From an uncultured bacterium (GTDB lineage: Bacteria > Bacillota > Clostridia > Lachnospirales > Lachnospiraceae): DNA of 18,819 bases. The notes under the pieces are model-generated. The model did no database searches. It was given only the letters and a program-made list of their open reading frames with translations, and was not told where the DNA came from. Shown piece by piece: positions 1 to 7,504 of this stretch (the first letter of the stretch is position 1; each line of letters opens with the position of its first letter). The translations under genes were made by a program, and so were the position numbers. The DNA lies in assembly GCA_905214675.1 (NCBI GenBank), contig CAJMMS010000033.1:1-18819 (forward strand). The letters are read 5' to 3'.

Positions 1-34
1 ATCAAGGTTTTTAAAAGATTTTAGAACAAAAAAA

Positions 35-46
35 CAGGTAGTTTTT
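35..46 (+). repeat. 12-bp direct repeat, left copy
   Basis: The 12-mer CAGGTAGTTTTT here is repeated exactly at 3030-3041, just past the last stop of the decayed adhesin. The left copy also overlaps a small hairpin (GGTAGT at 37-42, ACTACC at 50-55, 7-nt loop). In one frame both copies read Gln-Val-Val-Phe, so they may be remnants of the same protein repeat rather than an insertion target duplication. A chance match of this length in an AT-rich 19-kb window is possible. Confidence 0.4.
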
Positions 47-48
47 GA

Positions 49-1398
49 CACTACCCTTACAAAAAACAGGGCAAGACAGATGAAACAGTATCCGTAGAGA
101 AAGAGGAGTATGCCATTCCGGGATATGCTTTTGATCCGACGAACGAAGCATCCATATTCTCTGCAAAAATCAAAGCAGATGGAAGTACTGTTTTCAGAAG
201 ATATTACCGAAAAGGTGCATACCATCTGGTAACATTTGATTATGGAAATGGTCTGAAAACACAAAAGCAGCTTTTGGCTGAGGGTGAACGGATCGGTATG
301 CCGGATGTCACTGAACCGGTAAATGGCCAGGTACTGCAGGGATGGTCGGATGGAAAAATGTTTGTTAAAGGCAGTACGACAATGGGAACACAGGATATCA
401 CTTATACTGCAGTATGGAATTACGTAACAGTTACAATCCAGTTTGATGACTGGTCACAGACGATAAATTATAGTTATGATGAGCCATTTGAGGCACCTTT
501 TAACACCCAGATGAAGTCTCCTGATACAAATAAGGATGGTACGACAACCTATTATCGCTTTAAGAACTGGAATACCATGGAGGATGGAAGCGGTACTTCC
601 TATAATCCAGGCGATGAAGTAGCAAAAAAACCGCTTGATGAATACGAAAAACGCTATAATTATTATTACCAACTACTTTATGCACAGTGGGAAGAAGTCA
701 CCATGACAAATGACATGGTTCCGTATTATGTAATCTATGAGATTCAGGATGAAACATCCATGTACCGTTCAAGTGTTACGGAGATGTATGGAAAACTGGG
801 AAAACAGACCCAGGTGCCGGAATATGAAATGCAACATTTTACAGCCGGAATTTTAAATAAAGATTACGAGTTTATACCGGGAAAAACAGAGCAACAGATC
901 ATAAAAACAGGTGAAGAGGCAAATGGTAAAGAATTTGGTTATGAAGGCTCTACAGTAGTAAAAATTTCCTACAAAAGAGACAGCTATAACATAACACTTG
1001 ATTTTAATGGCGGACAATACAATGGAAAAGACAGTATGTCAGCGGAGGTATTGTATCAGGGAAATATATCTATGCAATTAGATACAAACATCATACCGAC
1101 AAAAGATAAATATGAATTTATCGGATGGGATGTTGAGATACCAGAGTATATGCCCGCACATGATATCGTTGCCACAGCACAGTATAAAGAAACGGATTCA
1201 CGAGCTGTTAAGGTAGAGTACTATACGGAAAATCTGGATGGTAAAGGTTATACACTTGCTTCTTCTGAAACTGTTTACGGTACTGTAAATACCAGGATCA
1301 AACCAGAACCAATGGAATTCAGCGGCTTTGTAACACCGGAAGCAAAAGAAGTGGAGGTTCTGGATGATGGGACTGCGGTATGCCAGTATCAGTATTAG
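49..1398 (+). pseudogene. Decayed surface adhesin, InlB-like repeat segment 1 (ends at in-frame TAG)
   Basis: The frame is open from 49 and reads as repeat-protein sequence well before the first ATG at 274, so that ATG is internal and the true N-terminus is missing. Stops at 22-24 and 46-48 close this frame upstream. A different frame is open from base 2 to about 90 and reads plausibly (KKQVVFDTTL), so another frameshift may lie near 55-70. The product carries Listeria/Bacteroides (InlB B) type repeats: blocks such as YNITLDFNGG followed by YEFIGWD, and alternating beta-rich sequence with many Tyr, Thr and Gly. Such repeats form stalks of wall-bound adhesins. The segment ends with TAG at 1396-1398, after which the same repeat continues in the same frame, so this is a nonsense mutation rather than a natural end. 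No signal peptide is visible. Confidence 0.75.
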
Positions 1399-2121
1399 AG
1401 AAAGGAATACAATCTGATCTGGGATGCAGGTGCAGGGCAGCTCTCAGGAGAAGGCTATACGCAGGGCATGGTAAAATATGGTGCCCCGATTACAGCCCCG
1501 GAGCTGACAAGAGCCGGATATCGCGGAAGTTTTCAGAATGTGGCAGCTACTATGCCGGCAGGCAATACCATTTATCAGGCACAGTGGGATGCAGAAGAAG
1601 TAAACTACCAGATTATATATCGCAAGCAAAAACTGGATGGAAGCTATACTGTTGTTTACAGCAAAGGAAAAATGGAGCTGGCAGGAAAGATTCTTTCGGT
1701 TTCACCGGAGGTAGGAGCAGGATATGAAGATGAGTTCGGCACAGGCTATATCAAACCTGTGACACAGATCGTTGAAATTGCAGGAGATGGTTCTACCGCC
1801 GTATATGTGGATTATGCATTAAAAAGAAGCAGGCTGAACTATGATCTCTCCGGAGCTTCGGTAGCGGCAGGAACTTATTATACCCCGGAAGGCGATTACT
1901 ATTATGGCAAAACGCTCCGCCTCCCGTCATTAAAGTATATAAAGAGAACCGGTTATCAGATCCTTGGATGGTATGATATTACAGATCCGGAGCAGAAGCT
2001 TGTGGATGGAACGAATGTCGTTATGGGCGAAACAGATGTTACATATAAATTGAAGTGCGAGCCGATTACGTATACGATCACATATGACCTTGCAGAGGAA
2101 AATGCACAGAATCAGTTTTAA
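1399..2121 (+). pseudogene. Decayed surface adhesin, InlB-like repeat segment 2
   Basis: This is the direct in-frame continuation after the TAG at 1396-1398: codons at once read RKEYNLIWDAGAG, then GMVKYGAPITAPELTRAGY, the classic InlB B-repeat pattern (beta strand, G-rich turn, Y-G-x-x-I-x-x-P, x-R-x-G-Y). A CAG-to-TAG transition would account for the stop. No ribosome binding site precedes the first later ATG (1468), so independent translation is unlikely. A further repeat ending in GYQILGWYDI follows, then a strand-forming YTITYDLAEEN block that runs into TAA at 2119-2121, where the coding signal changes frame. Not a functional gene on its own. Confidence 0.75.
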
Positions 2122-3016
2122 TGAAATCATCAGATCTCGTATTGAGGGCAGTGCAGAATATTTTGGCGGTTTTGCAGGATATAACTACGGACATATTACA
2201 AACTGTGAAATACACGACACTGACATCGTATGGAATGATCAGGAAGCTGCAAAAGGAGGAAGAAAACAGGCATACGTTGGCGGAATCACAGGGGCGAATG
2301 ATGCAAGAGCTGTTCTTTTCGATGGCAAAATGCACAATGCAGCGGTTGGTGTGCTGTCAGATCATATCCGGGATACCACACAGACGGTTTATCTTGGAGG
2401 CTTTGCAGGAAGCAGTTCCGGAAAAATTCAGGGAGGAATCCTGGAAAATGGAAAAATCGGCAGCATTACAACAAGATCAGATGTTCAAACGATCGGCAGA
2501 CTGTATGTGGGCGGAATCGCAGGAAGAGATGAGGAACAAAAGCAAGAGAACGAGAATGGATATCAATACGAAAGCACCATTTCGCAATGTCAGGTCCTGA
2601 ATACCAGTGTGGGCAGCGCATACACCGCAGGCGGTATCATTGGAGAAAATAATTTCAGCGTGATTTCTGAAAATACGCTGGATGGAGTATCGGTTTATGG
2701 CGGATGCGAGTATGCCGGACATATTGCCGGAATCTGGAGAAGCACCTGTTGTGCAGCAAAAGACAATTATATAGCAAATGCCAGGACAGCTACCGATACA
2801 GGAACAGCAGACATCGCTGCCGGATATGCAGAAAAGCCGGATGGTTATGATGGTGTCCATGCGACAGTCATGGTTCGTGCAAACGATAAAAACACGAAAG
2901 TAATAACAGGAAATCAGAGTGTGTCGTATATGAAAGGATATTTTGTATGCTACTTTGATCGAAAAGGAGCTCATCAGATATTCTATGAGATGAAGTATTC
3001 AGGAAAGGAATGGTAA
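2122..3016 (+). pseudogene. Decayed surface adhesin, GLUG-like C-terminal segment (shifted frame)
   Basis: Coding continues in the next frame. That frame is open from an ATG at 2084, but recognisable domain sequence begins only around 2140. It contains about six units with a GG[FI]xG core (EYFGGFAGYNYGHITNCEI; VGGITG; LGGFAG; VGGIAG; AGGIIG; AGHIAG) spaced roughly 30-55 residues apart. This is the look of GLUG-motif repeats, which occur in Gram-positive and Bacteroides surface proteins. The frame ends at TAA 3014-3016 with no LPxTG signal, hydrophobic anchor or cell-wall-binding repeat, so the C-terminus is probably lost as well. The frame change at about 2100-2121 could be a one-base indel or a deletion junction joining InlB-type and GLUG-type regions. 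Confidence 0.7.
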
Positions 3017-3029
3017 GAAGCAGAAATAC

Positions 3030-3041
3030 CAGGTAGTTTTT
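3030..3041 (+). repeat. 12-bp direct repeat, right copy
   Basis: This is the exact copy of the 12-mer at 35-46, 13 bases past the last adhesin stop. It is followed by an inverted repeat (ACCGGTC at 3051-3057 with GACCGGT at 3072-3078). The two copies bracket the whole decayed adhesin. Confidence 0.4.
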
Positions 3042-3081
3042 TCGATATTCACCGGTCAAACTCCTGATTCAGACCGGTAAA

Positions 3082-3112
3082 AAAAGGCATGGTTGACGAT
3101 ACCATGCCTTTT
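3082..3112 (+). terminator. Perfect 12-bp hairpin downstream of adhesin remnant
   Basis: AAAAGGCATGGT (3082-3093) pairs perfectly with ACCATGCCTTTT (3101-3112) around a 7-nt loop. It lies after the adhesin remnant and looks like an intrinsic terminator, although the run of T is only four. Its loop and 3' arm lie inside the promoter proposed for the next gene, so it may also act as an operator-like element. Confidence 0.65.
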
Positions 3113-3122
3113 AAATTATAAT
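3093..3122 (+). promoter_or_regulatory. Promoter for the DUF5711-CvpA unit, overlapping the hairpin
   Basis: TTGACG at 3093-3098 and TATAAT at 3117-3122 are separated by 18 bp, a good sigma-A type promoter. The -35 sits in the loop of the 3082-3112 hairpin and the spacer contains its 3' arm. Transcription would start near 3129, about 50 bases before the gene at 3179. Confidence 0.6.
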
Positions 3123-3178
3123 AACACCGTTGCATCAGGAAAAAGTCAGCACATGAGAATAAGGTCGGGAAAATAAGA

Positions 3179-4450
3179 ATGAAACTAAAATTAAAAAAAT
3201 TCTTTAAGAAAAAAGAAGATGAAGAGCAGATTCTTTTTGAGGAAGCACAAGAAGATCCGGATATCCGGATCGAAACTTTTGAAATGACACCAGATCCACA
3301 GGAAAAGGAAGACTTCTGGACAAAGATAAAAAAACATGAACACCTGGTAAAAAACAGAAATATCCTGGCAATGGGTATACTTTGCATCGTGTTGTTTGGT
3401 TTGGGTGCATTTTTGTTTTTTCATACAGGAAGTACCTATATTACGGCAGACCGTGTGGAAAAAAATGATGTCAGCGGCACGAAATATCTGGAGTTTGGAG
3501 ATTATTTTCTGAAATACAGTTCCGATGGTGTGGCCTGTGTAGACAGCAAATCCCAGGTGCTTTGGAGCAGTACATTCAGCATGCAGGCACCGTTTGTAGA
3601 TGTCTGCGGAACGACAGCCGTGATCGCAGATCAGCAGGGAACACAGATTTATGTATACAAAGAAGATGGACTGGCTGGAGAATTTCAGACCAGGCTTCCG
3701 ATACAGAAAGCGAGAGTAGCCAGCCAGGGTGTGGTTGCGGTTATTCTGGAAGATGAAGAGGTAACCTGGGTTAATTTTTATGACGCGGCAGGAACGCTGA
3801 TCGCAGAAAACAGGACAACGATTGATGATTTTGGCTATCCGCTGGACATGGATCTGTCGCCGGACGGACTGAAAATGGCCGTTTCCTATATGCGGGTGCT
3901 TGGAAATAAGATCAGTACCCATATTGCGTTTTATAATTTTGGCTCTGCCGGACAGATGGAGCTGAACAATCAGGTTGGTGAACTGGATGCTGACAATGTG
4001 CTGGCACCGGAGATCTTCTTCTGTGATAACAGTACAGCTGTAGCGGTGCGAACGGATGGATTTACCGTATTTTCGGGAAGTCAGGCTCCGAAAGAAAAAA
4101 AGACAGTTTCTTTTGAACAGGAGATTTTAAGTACATTTTATGATGGAAATCGCATTGGATTTGTGTTTGACGGCGGAGATTCCGGGCACAAATATCAGAT
4201 GAAAGTTTATAATACAGGCGGTAAAAATACCATGCAGAAATATTTTGACCTGCAGTATAACAATATTACTTTACAAAAAGATAAGATTGTGATGTTTAAT
4301 GAAAAAGAGTTTGCTGTCTACAAGTTGAATGGGCAGAAAAAGTTTCAGGGGAAATACCGAAAACCGATCCAGAATGTTCTGGATGTGCGGGGATTTCGGA
4401 AATATATGGTTATCACAGAGGACAGCGCGGATCTGGTCCGCCTGGGATAG
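3179..4450 (+). CDS. DUF5711-like single-pass membrane protein
   Basis: A 423-residue protein with a highly charged cytoplasmic N-terminus (residues 1-60, Lys- and Glu-rich), one membrane span at about 61-82, and a long extracytoplasmic region. That region is made of short beta-strand blocks (for example YLEFGDYFLKYSSDGVACVDS and LSPDGLKMAVSYMRV) that look like beta-propeller blades. The layout matches the DUF5711 family of Clostridia, whose biochemical role is not known. The start is supported by an AAGGTCGGG-like site about 12 bases upstream. It is followed after 13 bp by a CvpA-family gene, with which it is surely cotranscribed. An envelope-related, possibly scaffold or sensor, role is inference from topology only. 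Family assignment is by recognition, not search. Confidence 0.8.
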   Translation: MKLKLKKFFKKKEDEEQILFEEAQEDPDIRIETFEMTPDPQEKEDFWTKIKKHEHLVKNRNILAMGILCIVLFGLGAFLFFHTGSTYITADRVEKNDVSGTKYLEFGDYFLKYSSDGVACVDSKSQVLWSSTFSMQAPFVDVCGTTAVIADQQGTQIYVYKEDGLAGEFQTRLPIQKARVASQGVVAVILEDEEVTWVNFYDAAGTLIAENRTTIDDFGYPLDMDLSPDGLKMAVSYMRVLGNKISTHIAFYNFGSAGQMELNNQVGELDADNVLAPEIFFCDNSTAVAVRTDGFTVFSGSQAPKEKKTVSFEQEILSTFYDGNRIGFVFDGGDSGHKYQMKVYNTGGKNTMQKYFDLQYNNITLQKDKIVMFNEKEFAVYKLNGQKKFQGKYRKPIQNVLDVRGFRKYMVITEDSADLVRLG

Positions 4451-4463
4451 AAGAAGGGAACGT

Positions 4464-5180
4464 ATGAATTTACTTACTATTATTATTTTATTGCTGCTTC
4501 TGGTTTTTGCAATCGATGGTTATCGTAAGGGGCTTGTCAGAACATTGACAGCCCTGATGTTTTTTGTTGTATCCGGGATCCTGGTCTATCAGGCAACACC
4601 ATATATCAGTGCATTTGTGAAAAAAGAAACACCGGTATATCAGCTTATAGAGACACCATGTGAAAAAATGATCGAAGAAGCGATCCAGTCTGTGACAGAG
4701 GGAAAAAGCAGAACAGAAAGTGGTGAAGTGCCGCGTAATGACCAGTCCAGGATCATAAAAGCACTGCCATTGCCGCAGAGCCTGCAAACACAGCTTTTGG
4801 ACCAAAACAACAGTTATACTTATGAAAACCTGGCAGTAAAGACATTTTCTGAATATTTGTCCAGATATCTGACGGATCTGTTTCTGAATATGATCATTTA
4901 TATGATTGTTTTCAGTGTGACCAATATTTTACTGCGGGTAGTGGCGGGAGCACTGAACCGGATCGCAAGACTTCCGGTTTTAAGTACAGCCAACAGAACA
5001 GCGGGATTGTTTCTGGGACTTGCAAAAGGAATAGGAATTGTATGGATTTTCTTTGTAGCCGTCACTGTTTTTATGAATACAGAGTTTGGGGGGCAGCTCC
5101 TTGGGATGATAAAAGAAAGTCCGGTACTGTCGGCTCTTTATGATGCCGATTTCTTTTTGAAATACTTGTTTCAACTTTAA
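4464..5180 (+). CDS. CvpA family membrane protein
   Basis: A 238-residue protein starting at the ATG at 4464, preceded by AAGAAGGGA at good spacing. A longer reading from 4329 overlaps the previous gene and lacks a ribosome binding site. Spans are predicted at about 1-16, 27-45, 138-162 and 183-205, with a hydrophilic insert at about 65-125 that makes it longer than typical CvpA proteins. The conserved CvpA features are visible: a D-G-Y-R-K-G turn after the first span (residues 18-23) and LPVLSTANRTAGLFLGLAKG before the last span. CvpA was named for colicin V production in E. coli; its molecular role in Gram-positives is unsettled. It forms a two-gene unit with the DUF5711-like gene. No terminator was found before the next promoter. 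Confidence 0.85.
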   Translation: MNLLTIIILLLLLVFAIDGYRKGLVRTLTALMFFVVSGILVYQATPYISAFVKKETPVYQLIETPCEKMIEEAIQSVTEGKSRTESGEVPRNDQSRIIKALPLPQSLQTQLLDQNNSYTYENLAVKTFSEYLSRYLTDLFLNMIIYMIVFSVTNILLRVVAGALNRIARLPVLSTANRTAGLFLGLAKGIGIVWIFFVAVTVFMNTEFGGQLLGMIKESPVLSALYDADFFLKYLFQL

Positions 5181-5240
5181 AAAATAAGCCGGAGATATTC
5201 TTGAATTTTGGCAGATTGCCAGTGGATTGTGAAAAAAAGG

Positions 5241-5269
5241 TTGACAAAATACTGTAATTGCTATATGAT
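5241..5269 (+). promoter_or_regulatory. Strong sigma-A type promoter for the SH3-SleB hydrolase gene
   Basis: A perfect -35 TTGACA (5241-5246), 17-bp spacer and TATGAT (5264-5269). Transcription would start near 5276, giving an 85-base leader. The leader includes a small hairpin (TGCTA 5325-5329, TAGCA 5334-5338) just upstream of the AGGAGG ribosome binding site at 5349-5354. Confidence 0.8.
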
Positions 5270-5274
5270 ACAAA

Positions 5275-5301
5275 CGTAACAAAAGTTAATAAATTCGTAA
5301 T
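5275..5301 (+). promoter_or_regulatory. Candidate response-regulator repeats at the transcription start
   Basis: CGTAAC (5275-5280), GTTAAT (5285-5290) and CGTAAT (5296-5301) are related hexamers at 10-11 bp phase, and TGTAAT also occurs in the spacer (5253-5258). Eleven-bp direct repeats resembling TGTWAH-N5-TGTWAH are the WalR/PhoP-type pattern, and WalR classically controls wall hydrolases such as the gene here. The 14-mer AAAAGTTAATAAAT (5281-5294) recurs at 10160-10173 ahead of the acylation operon. The binding protein is inference. Confidence 0.3.
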
Positions 5302-5360
5302 AAATGAAAGAGAAGCTTCATTTTTGCTAAATGTAGCATTCACAATTCAGGAGGTTTTTC

Positions 5361-6623
5361 ATGAATAAAAAGATGAAAACGGTGATTTGCGGAGGTGCGT
5401 CTGTATTTGCACTTACAGTATTGTCATCTACCGTTGTATTTGCAGCACCGTCTACAGGCGATGATATAGAAAACAGTGTATGGTCTTACCGGGCAGTAGC
5501 AGATGTGGACACACAGGTAAACATTCGTGCGTATGCGTCCTCTGACAGTGAGATTATAGGATATCTGCCAAAGGGTGCTTCGGCAGACCTGATTGAAAAA
5601 GGGGCAGAATGGTCCCATATTATTTCAAATGGCGTAGAAGGTTATATTAAGAATGATTATCTGGCATATGGATCCGATGCAGAGTATCTTGCAAGTGTAT
5701 ATGGTGCACAGGGTGTCAAAGTAAACTGGGATGGTGTCAATCTTTTTGCATCACCGGACGCGGCAGCAGATGTATTAAATACCGCAGATAACGGAAGCGA
5801 ATATACGATCATCTCAGAGGAAGGTGACTGGTATCAGGTGCAGATGGATGATGCGACAATAGCATATGTTCCGGCAGAAGATGTACAGGAGACCATCATT
5901 ACAGATCGTGCAATTTCCCTGCAGACACAAAGTGATAATAGTTCTTATGTTTCGGCAGATGATACGACAGACTATGATAACACGTATAGCGAAAGCACTA
6001 CAACGGATGGCACAGAAGCAACGGACTGGAATGCTTCTTATACAGAAGATTACAGTACGGAAGATAGTTATACGGACAGTACGCAGGAAGATACTTCTTA
6101 CACAGAAAATACATACAGCGAAGATGCATATACCAACTATGGTTATACAGAGGAGCAGACAACCGGAAGTACAGGAAATGATACAGACTATACACAGCCT
6201 GAGACGGAAGCACCGACAGCAGAGCCGGAGGCAGGAGAGGTTTCCGATGCACCGGATTCTGCTCAGACAGAAGAGACGGTTACAACTGCAAATGCAGATG
6301 ATCTGAATCTGCTGGCAGCGATCATTTACTGTGAGGCAGGAAACCAGAGCCGTGAAGGTAAGGTGGCAGTCGGAGCGGTTGTACTGAACCGTGTGGCAAG
6401 CAGTTCTTTCCCGAATAATATCCATGATGTTATTTATCAGAGCGGACAGTTTACGCCAGCATCCAGTGGCGCACTGGCAAGTGCATTGGCAAATGGTGTA
6501 CCAAGTGCCTGCGTAGAAGCAGCACAGGCAGCTTTAAATGGAGAAAATCCGGTAGGTGGCGCACTCTATTTCAATACCGGTTCCGGAAGAGGAACGAAGA
6601 TCGGAGCGCATCAGTTCTACTAA
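5361..6623 (+). CDS. Secreted SH3-domain cell wall hydrolase, SleB type
   Basis: A 420-residue protein. Residues 1-28 are a signal peptide (KK start, hydrophobic core, VVFA then APS). Two bacterial SH3-like domains follow at about 46-104 and 118-178 (motifs VNIRAYAS...GYLPKGA...W...GYI and VNLFASPDAA...GDWYQV...AYV). A low-complexity linker at about 190-310 is rich in Thr, Ser, Tyr, Asp and Glu. The C-terminus (313-420) is a SleB/Hydrolase_2 domain with LLAAIIYCEAGNQSREGKVAVGAVVLNRV; Glu325 in YCEAG is the expected catalytic acid, and ALYFN and HQFY close the fold. SleB-type enzymes are lytic transglycosylases that cut peptidoglycan, and in vegetative cells such fusions act in wall remodelling. 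The SH3 domains probably bind peptidoglycan. Start supported by AGGAGG at 5349-5354. Monocistronic, with its own promoter and terminator. Confidence 0.92.
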   Translation: MNKKMKTVICGGASVFALTVLSSTVVFAAPSTGDDIENSVWSYRAVADVDTQVNIRAYASSDSEIIGYLPKGASADLIEKGAEWSHIISNGVEGYIKNDYLAYGSDAEYLASVYGAQGVKVNWDGVNLFASPDAAADVLNTADNGSEYTIISEEGDWYQVQMDDATIAYVPAEDVQETIITDRAISLQTQSDNSSYVSADDTTDYDNTYSESTTTDGTEATDWNASYTEDYSTEDSYTDSTQEDTSYTENTYSEDAYTNYGYTEEQTTGSTGNDTDYTQPETEAPTAEPEAGEVSDAPDSAQTEETVTTANADDLNLLAAIIYCEAGNQSREGKVAVGAVVLNRVASSSFPNNIHDVIYQSGQFTPASSGALASALANGVPSACVEAAQAALNGENPVGGALYFNTGSGRGTKIGAHQFY

Positions 6624-6639
6624 AAGACAGAAATTTTAT

Positions 6640-6678
6640 ACCCCGGGGCAGGCAAAGTTCTGCTTCGGGGTCTTTTTT
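6640..6678 (+). terminator. Intrinsic terminator after the SleB-type hydrolase
   Basis: ACCCCG (6640-6645) pairs with CGGGGT (6666-6671), continued inward by two G-U pairs and GCAG/CTGC, around an 8-nt loop. This gives a 12-bp stem followed by a TCTTTTTT tract. Confidence 0.9.
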
Positions 6679-6712
6679 ATGATTGGTTTATAAGAATTTT
6701 CCGTTCTTTTGC

Positions 6713-6742
6713 TTGACAGAGAACAGCTTTTTCGCATATGAT
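6713..6742 (+). promoter_or_regulatory. Promoter of the TetR-type regulator
   Basis: TTGACA (6713-6718), 18-bp spacer, TATGAT (6737-6742). The predicted start near 6749 falls inside the first of two inverted repeats. Confidence 0.75.
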
Positions 6743-6786
6743 GATGCCGTATGGCATCTTGTGTCCTGATATTGGATGTCAGGACA
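6743..6786 (+). promoter_or_regulatory. Two tandem inverted repeats, probable operators
   Basis: Site 1 is GATGCC-GTAT-GGCATC (6743-6758), directly abutting the -10 box. Site 2 is TGTCCTGA (6762-6769) and TCAGGACA (6779-6786) around 9 bases. Both are perfect dyads in the 5' leader of a TetR-family gene, the usual place for autoregulatory operators. They have different sequences, so two regulators or an RNA structure are also possible. Confidence 0.55.
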
Positions 6787-6819
6787 AGGGGACTTGATTT
6801 GAACAGGAGTAGATAAACG

Positions 6820-7374
6820 ATGGCTATAGATATGAAAAAAACGATTGCAGAGGCAGCGAGCAGTCTTTTGTTTGAAAAAAGAGTGAAAAAACTGACGGTG
6901 AAAGATATTGTGGAAGAATGTCACATTACCAGGCAGGCATTTTATTATCATTTTGAGGACATTCCAGATCTGATCCACTGGGTTTTGTACCAGGAAGTTG
7001 ATGTGATTCTGGAAGAGTGCATTGCAGAGCAGGACATTGAGAAAGGAATCCGCCATTTCTTTTCCCTGGCGGTACAGCTTCAGCCGTATGCCATCCGTGG
7101 CATACAGTCCAGTTACGGAGACGAGATCGGCAGACTGCTGGAGCAGTTTTTCTATGATCTGTTTCAAAAAGTGGTGGATCTTCAGAACTGGTATGAAGGA
7201 TATTCCGAAAAAGACAGACAGTTTATCCTGCATTATCATTGCCAGGCTGTTATGGGACTGCTTCGGGAATGGACAAAACAGGATACGGAGAATATCAATT
7301 ATATAGTTCATCAGATTTACCTTCTGCTAATGGGCAAGAGTGTTATGGTATCAAAAAAGGATGACAGTTTATAA
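6820..7374 (+). CDS. TetR/AcrR family transcriptional regulator
   Basis: A 184-residue protein. The N-terminal DNA-binding domain is clear: KKTIAEAASSLLFEKRVKKLTVKDIVEECHITRQAFYYHFEDIPDL in pieces, with the helix-turn-helix at about residues 26-46 and the typical x-x-x-FYYHF end of the recognition helix. The C-terminal ligand-binding half is all-helical and not diagnostic; the overall layout resembles TetR_C_8/DhaS-like proteins. An AGGAG sits about 10 bases before the ATG. The gene has its own promoter, two nearby dyads and a strong terminator, and it stands directly upstream of a coiled-coil gene and an MMPL-type exporter. Local control of that exporter, in the way AcrR and similar repressors act, is a reasonable inference. 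Confidence 0.9.
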   Translation: MAIDMKKTIAEAASSLLFEKRVKKLTVKDIVEECHITRQAFYYHFEDIPDLIHWVLYQEVDVILEECIAEQDIEKGIRHFFSLAVQLQPYAIRGIQSSYGDEIGRLLEQFFYDLFQKVVDLQNWYEGYSEKDRQFILHYHCQAVMGLLREWTKQDTENINYIVHQIYLLLMGKSVMVSKKDDSL

Positions 7375-7415
7375 AATATCCGCAGTGTAAAGTTATTTTA
7401 CACTGCGGATATTTT
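7373..7415 (+). terminator. Very strong hairpin terminator overlapping the TetR stop codon
   Basis: A perfect 19-bp stem: left arm 7373-7391, right arm 7397-7415, loop GTTAT. It begins with A residues and ends with TTTT, so it could work in both directions. The left arm starts within the TAA stop codon. Confidence 0.9.
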
Positions 7416-7504
7416 GTCTATATCAGCTTTGGGGATTTTTGCTATTATATTAAGCGATGGCTATTCAGAACGAAGAAAAACGAAAAAGGAAAAGAGGTGT
7501 GCAT

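Noticed and set aside
1396..1398. TAG as a recoded codon (pyrrolysine or suppressor)
   Set aside because: No PylTSBCD genes in view, and the same gene also has a frame change and lost ends, so decay explains it better.
35..3041. Transposon or IS bounded by the 12-bp repeats
   Set aside because: No transposase or terminal inverted repeats inside; the content is a decayed surface protein.
3191..3922. Antisense frame of 243 codons opposite the DUF5711-like gene
   Set aside because: His/Cys/Phe-rich shadow of the real gene with no ribosome binding site or motif.
5814..6425. Long antisense frame opposite the SleB-type gene (203 codons)
   Set aside because: It mirrors the low-complexity linker and is Cys/Ile-rich with no ribosome binding site; an artefact of composition.
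7457..7504. Upstream ATG extending the coiled-coil protein by 16 residues
   Set aside because: No ribosome binding site before it, whereas 7505 has a well-spaced AAGAGGTG.
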